64,000 nucleotides of DNA from Acidimicrobiia bacterium (GTDB taxonomy: Bacteria; Actinomycetota; Acidimicrobiia; Acidimicrobiales; MedAcidi-G1). Shown here piece by piece: positions 17,596 through 25,564 of this stretch. Under the pieces are notes generated by a model that was not told the DNA's origin, ran no database searches, and worked only from the letters and a program-made list of their open reading frames with translations. Within the stretch, counting starts at the first letter, position 1, and each line of letters begins with the position of its first letter. The position numbers and the translations under genes were made by a program. The stretch covers positions 1 through 64,000 of the forward strand of contig DUCC01000010.1 of the NCBI GenBank assembly GCA_012959995.1, given 5' to 3'.

Positions 17596-18783
17596 ATGCC
17601 CGGCCCCTTAGATGGAATAAAAATAGTCGAACTCTCCGTAGCCATTACCGGCCCCCTGGCCGCCGGCATTTTGGTAGACCAAGGAGCGGAGTGCATCAAA
17701 ATTGAGCGCGGACCAGGTGGCGACATCTTGCGCCACTTAGGCTGCAAGATCCAAGACATTTCGTCCAGTTTTCAGATATGCAACCGCGGCAAACGCTCCG
17801 TTGTCTTAGACCTCAGCCGGGCCGAAGGCCTAGCAATCACCAAAGACCTCATAGCCAAAGCCGATGTGGTTATCCAAAACTATCGACCCGGAGTAGCCGA
17901 ACGCCTCGGCGTGGCTTACTCAGATGTCGTGGCCTACAACCCTGAAGTTATTTACGCCGACCTCAGCGGTTTTGGCCCCACCGGCCCCCACGCCAGTCGG
18001 CGGGTCTACGACACAGCCATCCAGGCCGCCTCAGGGTTAGCCGACAACCAAACCGGCCTCAACGATGAAAAACCAGTATTCCTGCGCCAACTCATAGCGG
18101 ACAAACTCACCGCCCACACTATGAGCCAAGCCATAACTGCTGCGCTCTTTGCCCGCTCCCGAGGCACCGGAGGCCAACGCATTGAACTCTCAATGCTTGA
18201 TGCAGCCATCGCCTTTTTGTTTGTCGACGGTGCCGACCACGAAATCTTGCTCGACGCCGACCACTCCGGAACACAATCCATGACCGCAGCAAATACGCCC
18301 ATCCCTCTGGCCGACGGCCACGTAGCGGTCGCCGTACCCGACAACACCGGTTTTCACGGACTCGCCGATGCTTTCGGCGTAGACAGTTCAGACCCCGACC
18401 TGACCAACCTCAGCGACCGGTTGCAAAACCTTGACAAGGCCCGGGAAATACGCAAACAAGTCATGGAGAATGCCTTAACGGTCACCGTTGAAGAAGCCAC
18501 GGAAGCCCTCGATGCCCGAGGCGTGCCGTTTGGCATCATCCGCCAAGTTGAAGAAGTTGCCGACGATCCACAGGTCGAAGCCAACCAAACTTTTGTCGCC
18601 CACACTCACCCCACAGCAGGTCGGGTCAACCAGCCCCGACCGCCAGCGGTTTTTCACGGCACCCCAGTGACTTTACGCGAACATTCTGCCCCAACCTTGG
18701 GCCAACACACCGACGAAGTAGTGACCGAAACCGGGCGAGCCGACCAAATCGCCGCCCTCAGAAAAGCCGGAGTTATCGCATGA
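17596..18783 (+). CDS. CoA-transferase family III (CaiB/BaiF)
   Basis: The 395-residue protein has the N-terminal family motif PLDGIKIVELSVAITGPLA and VIQNYRPGVAERLGV. The catalytic Asp is probably the one in SMLDAAIAFLF. These enzymes move CoA between acyl acids without ATP. The start follows TACGGT and five bases, a leaderless arrangement. A Nudix gene overlaps its stop by four bases. Substrate unknown. A second, more divergent CaiB-like gene lies at 23710. Confidence 0.9.
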   Translation: MPGPLDGIKIVELSVAITGPLAAGILVDQGAECIKIERGPGGDILRHLGCKIQDISSSFQICNRGKRSVVLDLSRAEGLAITKDLIAKADVVIQNYRPGVAERLGVAYSDVVAYNPEVIYADLSGFGPTGPHASRRVYDTAIQAASGLADNQTGLNDEKPVFLRQLIADKLTAHTMSQAITAALFARSRGTGGQRIELSMLDAAIAFLFVDGADHEILLDADHSGTQSMTAANTPIPLADGHVAVAVPDNTGFHGLADAFGVDSSDPDLTNLSDRLQNLDKAREIRKQVMENALTVTVEEATEALDARGVPFGIIRQVEEVADDPQVEANQTFVAHTHPTAGRVNQPRPPAVFHGTPVTLREHSAPTLGQHTDEVVTETGRADQIAALRKAGVIA

Positions 18784-19526
18784 TCGAAGAAAACGACCTC
18801 AAGCGTTACGACAGTTGGAACAAACACCACGCCCTGCACGGCACAACCGAACTCATCCCTGCCGCCACCGTAGTTATTTTGCGAGACCAAGAAGAGGGCC
18901 TCGAAGTGCTCATGTTGCGTAAAAATTCCAAAATCGCTTTCGGTGGGGCCTGGGTGTTCCCCGGCGGGCGCATCGACCCCGAAGACCAAGTAACCGGTGC
19001 CGACGGGTCAGTAGACGACCTGGCCACCGCCTCGGCCGCTGCGGCACGCGAAGCCGCCGAAGAAGCCGACATCACCGTCGACGCAGAAAACTTAGTGTGG
19101 TTCGCCCACTGGACACCCCCGCCTATTACCCCCAAACGTTACGCCACTTTCTTTCTGGCCGCCCGATCGGCTGCCGGAAATGCCGGCGAAGTGGCCATAG
19201 ACCACGGCGAAATAACCGAACACGAATGGATGCGCCCCCAAGACGCCTTAACCCGCCGCGACCAAGGGGACATAGAACTGGTAGTCCCCACCTGGATGAC
19301 CCTCACCTTGTTGACCCGCTTTACCAACGTTGACCAAGCCCTAGTCGCACTCGACGACATGGACCCCATATTCTATCTAACCCACATGGCTCGCACCGAC
19401 AACGGCCCGGTGGCCATGTGGGAAGGCGACGCTGGCTACGACGCCACCGACTCATCAATACCCGGTGCCCGTCACCGTTTGACCTTGGGCAAAGAGCGCT
19501 TTGTTTTTGAACAAACCACCGACTAG
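18780..19526 (+). CDS. Nudix hydrolase, NUDT19-like
   Basis: This 248-residue protein has VLMLRKNSKIAFGGAWVFPGGRIDPED and an extended Nudix box ending in AAREAAEEADITV, which keeps the RExxEE metal-binding core but carries an insertion between its GG and RE parts. That layout is typical of the NUDT19/RP2p type, some of which cleave CoA or acyl-CoA. Overlap by four bases with a CoA-transferase gene supports a CoA-related role, which is inferred. Confidence 0.85.
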   Translation: MIEENDLKRYDSWNKHHALHGTTELIPAATVVILRDQEEGLEVLMLRKNSKIAFGGAWVFPGGRIDPEDQVTGADGSVDDLATASAAAAREAAEEADITVDAENLVWFAHWTPPPITPKRYATFFLAARSAAGNAGEVAIDHGEITEHEWMRPQDALTRRDQGDIELVVPTWMTLTLLTRFTNVDQALVALDDMDPIFYLTHMARTDNGPVAMWEGDAGYDATDSSIPGARHRLTLGKERFVFEQTTD

Positions 19527-19550
19527 CGCCCAGCCGCCTAAAATCAGGGT

Positions 19551-21872
19551 GTGAACACCACCACGCCCCTCAGCGGGCTCACCGCTGCCCAAGTAACCCA
19601 ACGAGTAACCGACGGCCGCACCAACGATGTGCCTGACGCTCCGGTGCGCACCACCACCGAAATCATCCGGACCAACGTACTGACCCCGGTCAACGCCATC
19701 ATGGGGTCGCTGCTGGTGCTCATTTTGGTGGCCGGTTTTGCCAGCGACGCTTTGTTTGCCGGAGTGATTATTTCCAACAGCGTGATCGGTATTTTTCAAG
19801 AACTCAAAGCCCGCAACACCCTCAACGCTTTAGCCGTGTTATCGGCACCACAAGCACGGGTAGTGCGAGACGGCGAAGTTAGCGAACTACCGGTTTCTGA
19901 AGTGGTAGCCGATGACCTTTTAGCTTTATTGCCGGGTGACCAAATTGTGGTCGATGGGCAAATCCTCGACGGTTTGGGTTTAGAAATTGACGAATCGTTG
20001 CTCACCGGTGAAGCCGACCCGGTAGAAAAAACCACCGGCGACGAAGTGCTCTCGGGCAGTTTTGTCTCCGCAGGGTCGGGCCACTACCAAGCCACCCGCA
20101 TCGGTGCCGAGGCCTACGCTGTGTCGCTGGCCGAAGAAGCCCGCCAATTCAAACTGGCCGACAGCGAGCTCCGAAAAGGCGTCAACACCATCTTGCGGTG
20201 GCTGAGTTTCATTATCCCGCCTGCCTCTTTGCTGCTTTTGTTGCGCCTGCTCATGGAAGAAGACGAAGCCTCTGAAGCCTTACGGGGCATGGTGGCCGCT
20301 GCGGTGGCCATGGTGCCCGACGGCTTGGTGCTGCTGACCAGCCTGTCATTCATTGTGGGGGTCATTGCTTTAGCCCGCCGCCAAGCCTTGGCCAAAGAAC
20401 TCGCCACCGTAGAATTACTGGCCCGCGTCGATGTACTCTGCCTCGACAAAACCGGCACCATCACCACCGGAGACATTTCTTACGCCGGGCTTGAAGCCTT
20501 AGGAAGCGCTGACCCAAAAGCCGCTTTGGGTGCCATGGCCGCCGCCGACCCGCACCCCAACCCCACCTTGCAAGCCATCGCTGCCGCTCACCCCAACCCC
20601 GGGTGGACCGCCGCCGCCCTGCTGCCATTTTCTTCAGCCCGCAAATGGGCGGTCACCGACTTTGGCCCCCACGGGGTATTCCATTTAGGGGCACCAGACA
20701 TTTTGTTGAGCGAAGAAGCCACCGACCTGCGCCAACAAGTAGTAGCCCACGCCGAACAAGGCCGGCGCGTGCTGGTACTTACCCACTGCACCGAATCGGG
20801 CGCCGACTTAGAAACCTTGCCCGGCCAGCGCACCCCCCTTGCTTTCGTACTCTTAGAAGACACCGTCAAGCCCGATGCCCCAGAAATCCTTGGTTACCTC
20901 GCTGACCAAGGCATCACCTTGAAAGTTATTTCTGGGGATCACCCCTCAACGGTGGCCGCCGTGGCTCGCCGAGCCGGCATAGCCAACGCCGACACCGGTT
21001 TTGATGCTCGCGACCTGCCCCAAGACCCCGAAGAGTTGGCCAAAGTTTTAGCCAACCACACTGTTTTTGGTCGCGTCACCCCGCATCAAAAACGAGCCAT
21101 GGTGGCCGCCCTGCAATCTAGTGGCCACACGGTCGCCATGACCGGCGACGGGGTAAACGACGTGCTGGCGCTCAAAGACGCCGACATGGGTATCGCCATG
21201 GGCTCCGGCAGTTCTGCTACTCGAGCAGTAGCCCAATTGGTGTTGCTCGATGACCGGTTTGCCACCCTGCCCCGGGTGCTCAGCGAAGGCCGCCGGGTAA
21301 TCAACAACATTGAGCGAGTAGCCAACCTATTTATTACCAAAGCCACCTATGCGGTGCTACTTACCGTACTTGTTGGTTTGCTGGGCAGCCCGTTTCCTTT
21401 CTTACCCAAACAACTCACTTTGATCGGCACATTTTCGATCGGTTTACCCGGGTTCTTTTTAGCCTTAGCGCCCGACACCAGTTTGGTGCGTCCAGGGTTT
21501 TTGCCGCGAGTACTGCGTTTTTCGTTACCGGCTGGGGTGGCCGCCGGCTTGGCCACGTTTGTGGGCTACGAGATAGTGCGGGCCAGCAGCGCCACCTTGG
21601 ATGAAGCCCGAACAGCAGCCACCATCATTTTGCTGGCCACCGGATTGAGTATTTTGTTGTCTATCAGCCGCCCGCTACTGCGCTGGAAGGTCGCCTTGGT
21701 GGCCGCCATGGGGCTGGCCTACGTGGGGATCATGCTTAGCGCCTCGGCTCGAGAGTTTTTTGAATTGGCTTCACCGCCCACCAGCATGTGGTGGGTCATT
21801 GCATTATGCGCAGGCCTTGGTTCGTTGGCGGTTGCTTTAGTCCCCCGTTTTTTTGTCAACCCACAAGAGTAA
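19551..21872 (+). CDS. Cation-transporting P-type ATPase, CtpE-like
   Basis: The 773-residue pump carries the phosphorylation motif DKTGTIT near residue 299, an actuator motif SLLTGEADPV near 146 and the hinge AMTGDGVNDVLALKDADMGIAMG near 530. The fourth membrane segment reads MVPDGLVLL, which is shared with CtpE, the actinobacterial calcium importer, rather than with heavy-metal CPx pumps. About eight to ten membrane segments are visible. GTG is the start, preceded by TAAAAT and six bases. Calcium as substrate is inferred from similarity to CtpE. Confidence 0.88.
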   Translation: MNTTTPLSGLTAAQVTQRVTDGRTNDVPDAPVRTTTEIIRTNVLTPVNAIMGSLLVLILVAGFASDALFAGVIISNSVIGIFQELKARNTLNALAVLSAPQARVVRDGEVSELPVSEVVADDLLALLPGDQIVVDGQILDGLGLEIDESLLTGEADPVEKTTGDEVLSGSFVSAGSGHYQATRIGAEAYAVSLAEEARQFKLADSELRKGVNTILRWLSFIIPPASLLLLLRLLMEEDEASEALRGMVAAAVAMVPDGLVLLTSLSFIVGVIALARRQALAKELATVELLARVDVLCLDKTGTITTGDISYAGLEALGSADPKAALGAMAAADPHPNPTLQAIAAAHPNPGWTAAALLPFSSARKWAVTDFGPHGVFHLGAPDILLSEEATDLRQQVVAHAEQGRRVLVLTHCTESGADLETLPGQRTPLAFVLLEDTVKPDAPEILGYLADQGITLKVISGDHPSTVAAVARRAGIANADTGFDARDLPQDPEELAKVLANHTVFGRVTPHQKRAMVAALQSSGHTVAMTGDGVNDVLALKDADMGIAMGSGSSATRAVAQLVLLDDRFATLPRVLSEGRRVINNIERVANLFITKATYAVLLTVLVGLLGSPFPFLPKQLTLIGTFSIGLPGFFLALAPDTSLVRPGFLPRVLRFSLPAGVAAGLATFVGYEIVRASSATLDEARTAATIILLATGLSILLSISRPLLRWKVALVAAMGLAYVGIMLSASAREFFELASPPTSMWWVIALCAGLGSLAVALVPRFFVNPQE

Positions 21873-21902
21873 GGTTCTCTGTCAGAGAGATGGAGTCACA
21901 AA

Positions 21903-23171
21903 ATGTCCGATGAACACATCAGTTTGTTCGCTACGGCGACTGCTCAATTCAACCGTGGAGCCGACCTGGTTGGCCTCTCCGATGATTTGCGTTGCATTAT
22001 GTCGCAACCAAAAAATGAGATCATCGTCAACTTTCCTGTTTTGATGGATGACGGCAACTACCGGGTTTTCCGTGGCTACCGCATTCAACACAACAATTTG
22101 CTTGGGCCTTTCAAAGGGGGCATGCGTTTTAGTCCCTTGGTGAACCTTGATGAGGTAAAGGCCTTGGCCTCGTGGATGACTTGGAAATCCGCTTTGTGTG
22201 ACATTCCTTTTGGGGGCGCTAAAGGCGGCATCACCTTTAACCCGTGGGACCACAGCACCGGCGAATTGGAACGCATTGTGCGGCGCTTCACCCACAGTTT
22301 GAGCACCAACATCGGGCCCGACCACGATATTCCGGCACCCGACATGGGCTCGAATGCGCAGTCCATGGTGTGGATGATGGATACCTACGCTAATTCCACC
22401 GGGGCCTCGGAGCGCCAAAACGTAAAACGGATTGTTACCGGTAAAACGTTAGAAACCGGCGGCAGCCCTGGACGAGAAAAAGCCACGGGCCAAGGCGTGG
22501 TATTTTGTTTACAACACTGGGCCGACGAAGTGGGGTTTGATTTGTCAAGCGCCACCGTAGCCATACAGGGTTGGGGCAACGTGGGAAGCGCCACAGGCCG
22601 TATTTTGCAGGTCCATGGGGCACAGGTTTTGGCCGCTTCTGACCATGCGGGAGCCATTGCTAACCCCGAAGGCATCGATGCTTTTGACCTCACCGACTGG
22701 GTACAAGAACATGGTTCGGTAAAAGGTTTCCCCCAAGCCGAGGCCATAGACCCCGCCGATTTGTGGTCTCAGGATGTAGATATTTTGATTCCGGCCGCTT
22801 TAGAAAATCAGGTCACTTCAGAAAACGCTGGATCAATCAAAGCCCAGGTAATTGTGGAAGCAGCCAACGGCCCCACCACTTTGGCTGCCGAAGATATTTT
22901 GGCCGAACGAGGCATAGATATTTTGCCGGACATTTTGGTTAACGCCGGTGGCGTGGTGGTGTCTTACTTTGAATGGCTGCAGAACCGTTCGGCACAACGC
23001 TGGGATATTGACGACGTGGATTTCAAACTGCGAGAGATTTTATGGTCGGCCAGCGATGCGGTGGTGGCCATTCGTCAAGAACTCGGTATCGCGTCTCGGC
23101 GTGATGCGGCCTACGCCGTGGCTTTACGCCGGCTCGAGAAGGTGTACCAGCAGCGGGGAATTTTCCCCTAA
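21903..23171 (+). CDS. gdhA: Glutamate dehydrogenase
   Basis: The 422-residue protein carries the Glu/Leu/Phe/Val dehydrogenase signature with the catalytic lysine region (PFGGAKGGITF near 105) and the Rossmann motif QGWGNVGSATG near 223. It interconverts glutamate and 2-oxoglutarate plus ammonia. The length and PDMGSNAQSMVWMMDTY resemble the NAD-type hexameric enzymes. GGAG lies seven bases before the ATG. A short dyad (TCTCTGTCAGAGAGA) overlaps the upstream leader. Confidence 0.93.
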   Translation: MSDEHISLFATATAQFNRGADLVGLSDDLRCIMSQPKNEIIVNFPVLMDDGNYRVFRGYRIQHNNLLGPFKGGMRFSPLVNLDEVKALASWMTWKSALCDIPFGGAKGGITFNPWDHSTGELERIVRRFTHSLSTNIGPDHDIPAPDMGSNAQSMVWMMDTYANSTGASERQNVKRIVTGKTLETGGSPGREKATGQGVVFCLQHWADEVGFDLSSATVAIQGWGNVGSATGRILQVHGAQVLAASDHAGAIANPEGIDAFDLTDWVQEHGSVKGFPQAEAIDPADLWSQDVDILIPAALENQVTSENAGSIKAQVIVEAANGPTTLAAEDILAERGIDILPDILVNAGGVVVSYFEWLQNRSAQRWDIDDVDFKLREILWSASDAVVAIRQELGIASRRDAAYAVALRRLEKVYQQRGIFP

Positions 23172-23175
23172 CTCA

Positions 23176-23191
23176 GGCTGGTTGATCAGCC
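23176..23191 (+). terminator. Possible terminator after gdhA
   Basis: GGCTG and CAGCC form a 5-bp stem with a six-base loop followed by GGTTTTG, a few bases after the gdhA stop. It overlaps the stop codon of the convergent whiB gene. Confidence 0.4.
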
Positions 23192-23524
23192 GGTTTTGAA
23201 AAGTGCAGCGGCGGCTCGTTGAGCGGCGACCTGGCGGCGACCGATGATAGGTGTGGTGGGAGCGAACCCGGCGGTGGCTCGTTCGGACTCTGATTCGCCA
23301 CCCCAGAAACCGAGTTCACGATTGGTGCGTGCGTAGGTTTTGCAGGGGTCCATGGAAGCGCATTCGGCGCATACTTGTCGAGCTTTGGCCTCGCGGCGCA
23401 CTCGAGCTTCGGGACGTTCGGCGAAAGGAGCGAAGAATATTTTGCTTTCACCGCGGCAACTGCCATTGTCTATCCAACTCATGGTGGGGTATTCCTTTGG
23501 CATGGTGACTGCTACTTCGGTCAT
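23186..23524 (-). CDS. WhiB-family iron-sulfur transcription regulator
   Basis: The 112-residue protein has four Cys residues at 23, 52, 55 and 61 in the WhiB spacing (Cx28Cx2Cx5C) that bind a [4Fe-4S] cluster, followed by the conserved GFWGG turn and a basic tail. WhiB proteins are found only in actinobacteria and their phages. I place the start at ATG 23524, which has AGGAG eight bases upstream. A longer frame exists but is unsupported. A promoter and a Fur/Zur-like palindrome lie upstream, so control by iron or zinc is possible. Confidence 0.9.
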   Translation of the reverse strand: MTEVAVTMPKEYPTMSWIDNGSCRGESKIFFAPFAERPEARVRREAKARQVCAECASMDPCKTYARTNRELGFWGGESESERATAGFAPTTPIIGRRQVAAQRAAAALFKTG

Positions 23525-23578
23525 TTCCCTACTCCTTGCTGAAACCACCCGTGTCGGCTCCCTCGTCCAGCAACATTG

Positions 23579-23607
23579 AAGGTAGGCAATATTTAGCGCG
23601 AAGTAAA
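23579..23607 (-). promoter_or_regulatory. whiB promoter
   Basis: TTTACT (23607-23602) and TACCTT (23584-23579) are separated by exactly 17 bases, about 55-80 bases upstream of the whiB start. This is the best sigma70-like pair in the gap. Confidence 0.5.
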
Positions 23608-23611
23608 GCAA

Positions 23612-23632
23612 TTGATAATGATTGTTATTGAA
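23612..23632. promoter_or_regulatory. Fur/Zur-like operator upstream of whiB
   Basis: The core TGATAATGATTGTTA (23613-23627) matches 12 of the 14 defined positions of the 7-1-7 Fur consensus, and the flanks extend the dyad. It stands just upstream of the -35 of the whiB promoter. Zur sites have a similar shape. Which regulator binds is unknown. Confidence 0.5.
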
Positions 23633-23709
23633 TTACAGTATCTTTTTTACAGATAGTACAGTGAGGCCCTGATACCTCCCTACGATTACTCCCCGGTAGT
23701 AACAACCAG

Positions 23710-24912
23710 TTACCGGTCGGTAGCCACCACGCCACGGTCGATAAGTCCGCCAATAACCGCCGACCCTAGGCCCAAATCCTCAGCCAAAATTTGTTCCGTG
23801 TGCTGACCCAAACGCGGCGCCGTAGCCGCCCCCCGCTCAACCCCCGCAAAAGCCAACGGCGAACCAGGCACCAGGTGCTGGCCCACCCCCGGTTGATTCA
23901 AATCAGCAAACATCGGGTTGGCCGTCGAACACCGTGGGTCTTCTTGCGGCAACTGCGCAAACGTTCGATACGGCCCCCAACACACCCCATGAGCATCAAG
24001 CGCCTCCGCCACCTCGCTCAAGGTTCGACCAGCAAACCACGGGCCGAATACCGTTCGCAAATCTTCACGGGCCAAAAAGCGCTGCCCCTCATCAGAAAAA
24101 TCCACCCCCAACGAAACCGACAATGCAGCCACCGCATCAACCGTTTCGGTAGCCGCCTGCAACCCTCGCCACTGCTTCGGGCTAATAGCCACCACCATGA
24201 CACGCCGGCCATCGCTCGTAGTAAAGTCCGTGCCATACGCCCCATAAAGGTCGTTGCCAATAGGTTGACGCTCCGTGCCATTAATTTGCGCCTCAGCCAA
24301 ATTACCCAACATGCCCACCGTGGCCAACGCCACATCAGCCAACGCCAACGCCACCAACGAACCCTGACCAGTTCGCGTGCGCTGGCGATCAGCAGCCAAC
24401 AACCCAACCGCCGCCATCTGCCCACACATTAAATCCCACGCCGGCACCACATTATTAACAGGACGCTGATCATCAGCAAAACCAGTAGCTGCCGGATACC
24501 CCACCGCACAATTCACCGTGTAATCCACCGCCGTAGTGCCATCGTGACTACCCGTAATAGCCACCATCACTAAATCCTTTTTGCGCTGACTAAGGCGGTC
24601 ATAAGACATCCACCCGCCCGCCGGAAAGTTCGTCAAAAAATTACCCGCCCCAGCAATCAACTCGGTGAGTAATTCTTGAGCTTCGGGGTCTCGCAAGTTG
24701 ACCGCCAACGAACGTTTACCTTTGTTTAAACCGTTCCAATACAAGCTCACCCCGTCGCCGGTAAGCGGCCAGCGCTGATGATCTATCCCACCACCTAAGG
24801 CATCAAAACGTATGACATCAGCGCCCAATTGCGCCAAAGTCATACCGCCCGAAGGGGCAGCCACAAAAGCCGACCCCTCCACTACCCGCAGGCCGTCTAA
24901 AGGCCGAACCAC
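23710..24912 (-). CDS. CoA-transferase family III (CaiB/BaiF), second copy
   Basis: The 400-residue protein starts with GTG and PLDGLRVVEGSAFVAAPSGG, the family N-terminus, and has FLTNFPAGGWMSYDRL and a C-terminal RLGQHTEQIL block. At the place of the catalytic Asp it reads LVALALADVALATVG. It resembles actinobacterial 2-methylfumaryl-CoA isomerase-like members, in which CoA moves within one molecule. That assignment is tentative. Its start is only two bases after the stop of the UGA-containing peroxiredoxin gene, so the two are probably co-transcribed. Confidence 0.85.
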   Translation of the reverse strand: MVRPLDGLRVVEGSAFVAAPSGGMTLAQLGADVIRFDALGGGIDHQRWPLTGDGVSLYWNGLNKGKRSLAVNLRDPEAQELLTELIAGAGNFLTNFPAGGWMSYDRLSQRKKDLVMVAITGSHDGTTAVDYTVNCAVGYPAATGFADDQRPVNNVVPAWDLMCGQMAAVGLLAADRQRTRTGQGSLVALALADVALATVGMLGNLAEAQINGTERQPIGNDLYGAYGTDFTTSDGRRVMVVAISPKQWRGLQAATETVDAVAALSVSLGVDFSDEGQRFLAREDLRTVFGPWFAGRTLSEVAEALDAHGVCWGPYRTFAQLPQEDPRCSTANPMFADLNQPGVGQHLVPGSPLAFAGVERGAATAPRLGQHTEQILAEDLGLGSAVIGGLIDRGVVATDR

Positions 24913-24914
24913 CG

Positions 24915-25382
24915 TTAACTCAACGCGGCAATATCTGCCAACAAGTCATCAGCATGCTGATCCAATGTTTTGGACTCATTCAAGTCGTAGGTCTTAGCAA
25001 TAGTGCCGTCCGGGGCAATGAGATAAGTAATGCGCTGCGGATAATCAGAAAACGGGGTGCCCGCAGGACGCTCCGCTTCATAAGCCGCACCCATAACCCG
25101 GTCGGGGTCTGACAACAAGGCGTAGCCAAAACCCTCCGCATCAGCGAAAGTTTTTTGTTCTTCAACGGTGTCAAAACTGACGCCAACGGCCACCGCATTG
25201 GCGGCCGTAAATTCGGAGGCTCGATCACGGAGCCCCCCTCCTTGAATCGTTCAACCAGGGGTACTGGCTTTGGGGTACCACCAAAGGGCCACCCACTTAC
25301 CGGCCAGATCACCCGAACTCACGGTGCTGCCGTGCTGATCAGGCGCCGAAAAAGCCGGCGCTGCACTCCCTACTTCAAGCAT
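24915..25382 (-). CDS. Probable selenoprotein peroxiredoxin (Bcp/PrxQ type) with in-frame UGA at the peroxidatic position
   Basis: The frame opens at ATG 25382 behind a strong GGAGG site and reads through one TGA (25253-25251, codon 44) to TAA at 24915, giving 155 residues, the normal Bcp length. Before the TGA come WVALWWYPKASTPG and after it TIQGGGLRDRASEF, so the TGA stands exactly where Bcp proteins have the peroxidatic Cys (TPGCT). Later blocks, LLSDPDRVMGAAYEAE and ITYLIAPDGTIAKTYD, match the family. No other stop or frame change interrupts it. The natural reading is selenocysteine insertion, and a SECIS-like hairpin follows at once. The protein has no Cys, and the usual resolving Cys position reads Gly. 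It would reduce hydroperoxides through the selenol, then need an outside thiol. Decoding is inferred, because no sel genes are in the window. A Cys-to-stop mutation is the alternative. Confidence 0.85.
25210..25250 (-). promoter_or_regulatory. Candidate bacterial SECIS hairpin directly after the UGA
   Basis: From the first base after UGA the RNA can fold as a lower stem AUUC with GAAU, a five-base bulge (AAGGA), and an 8-bp upper stem GGGGGCUC with GAGCCUCC (one G-U pair) closed by the seven-base loop CGUGAUC. The loop starts 22 bases after the UGA, with G as its second base followed by U. Bacterial SECIS elements lie in this place, within the coding region, and usually have a G among the first two loop bases. 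Confidence 0.7.
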
Positions 25383-25564
25383 ATTTTCCTCCAAAAGTTT
25401 CGAACAGCCAAGACCCTAGTGCAACGCAGCCAAGCAACAGCAACTAGCGGACGCGTAAGGCGATACCCCTCCCTCAACGCCCGCTTCGGAAAGAAGTGAA
25501 CAACAAGGTTAGGCTGCCCCTACCGGCCGGTAACCCACCGGACCAAAAAACGAGGAGACCCCCC

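Noticed and set aside
24915-25193. A separate 92-residue gene starting at GTG 25193
   Set aside because: It is only the C-terminal part of the peroxiredoxin. The upstream half is intact in the same frame with its own ribosome binding site, so a truncated gene is a worse reading than a UGA codon decoded as selenocysteine.
24980-25312. A 110-codon ORF on the minus strand in another frame over the peroxiredoxin gene
   Set aside because: Its product has no family likeness and it overlaps the frame with clear peroxiredoxin motifs on both sides of the UGA.
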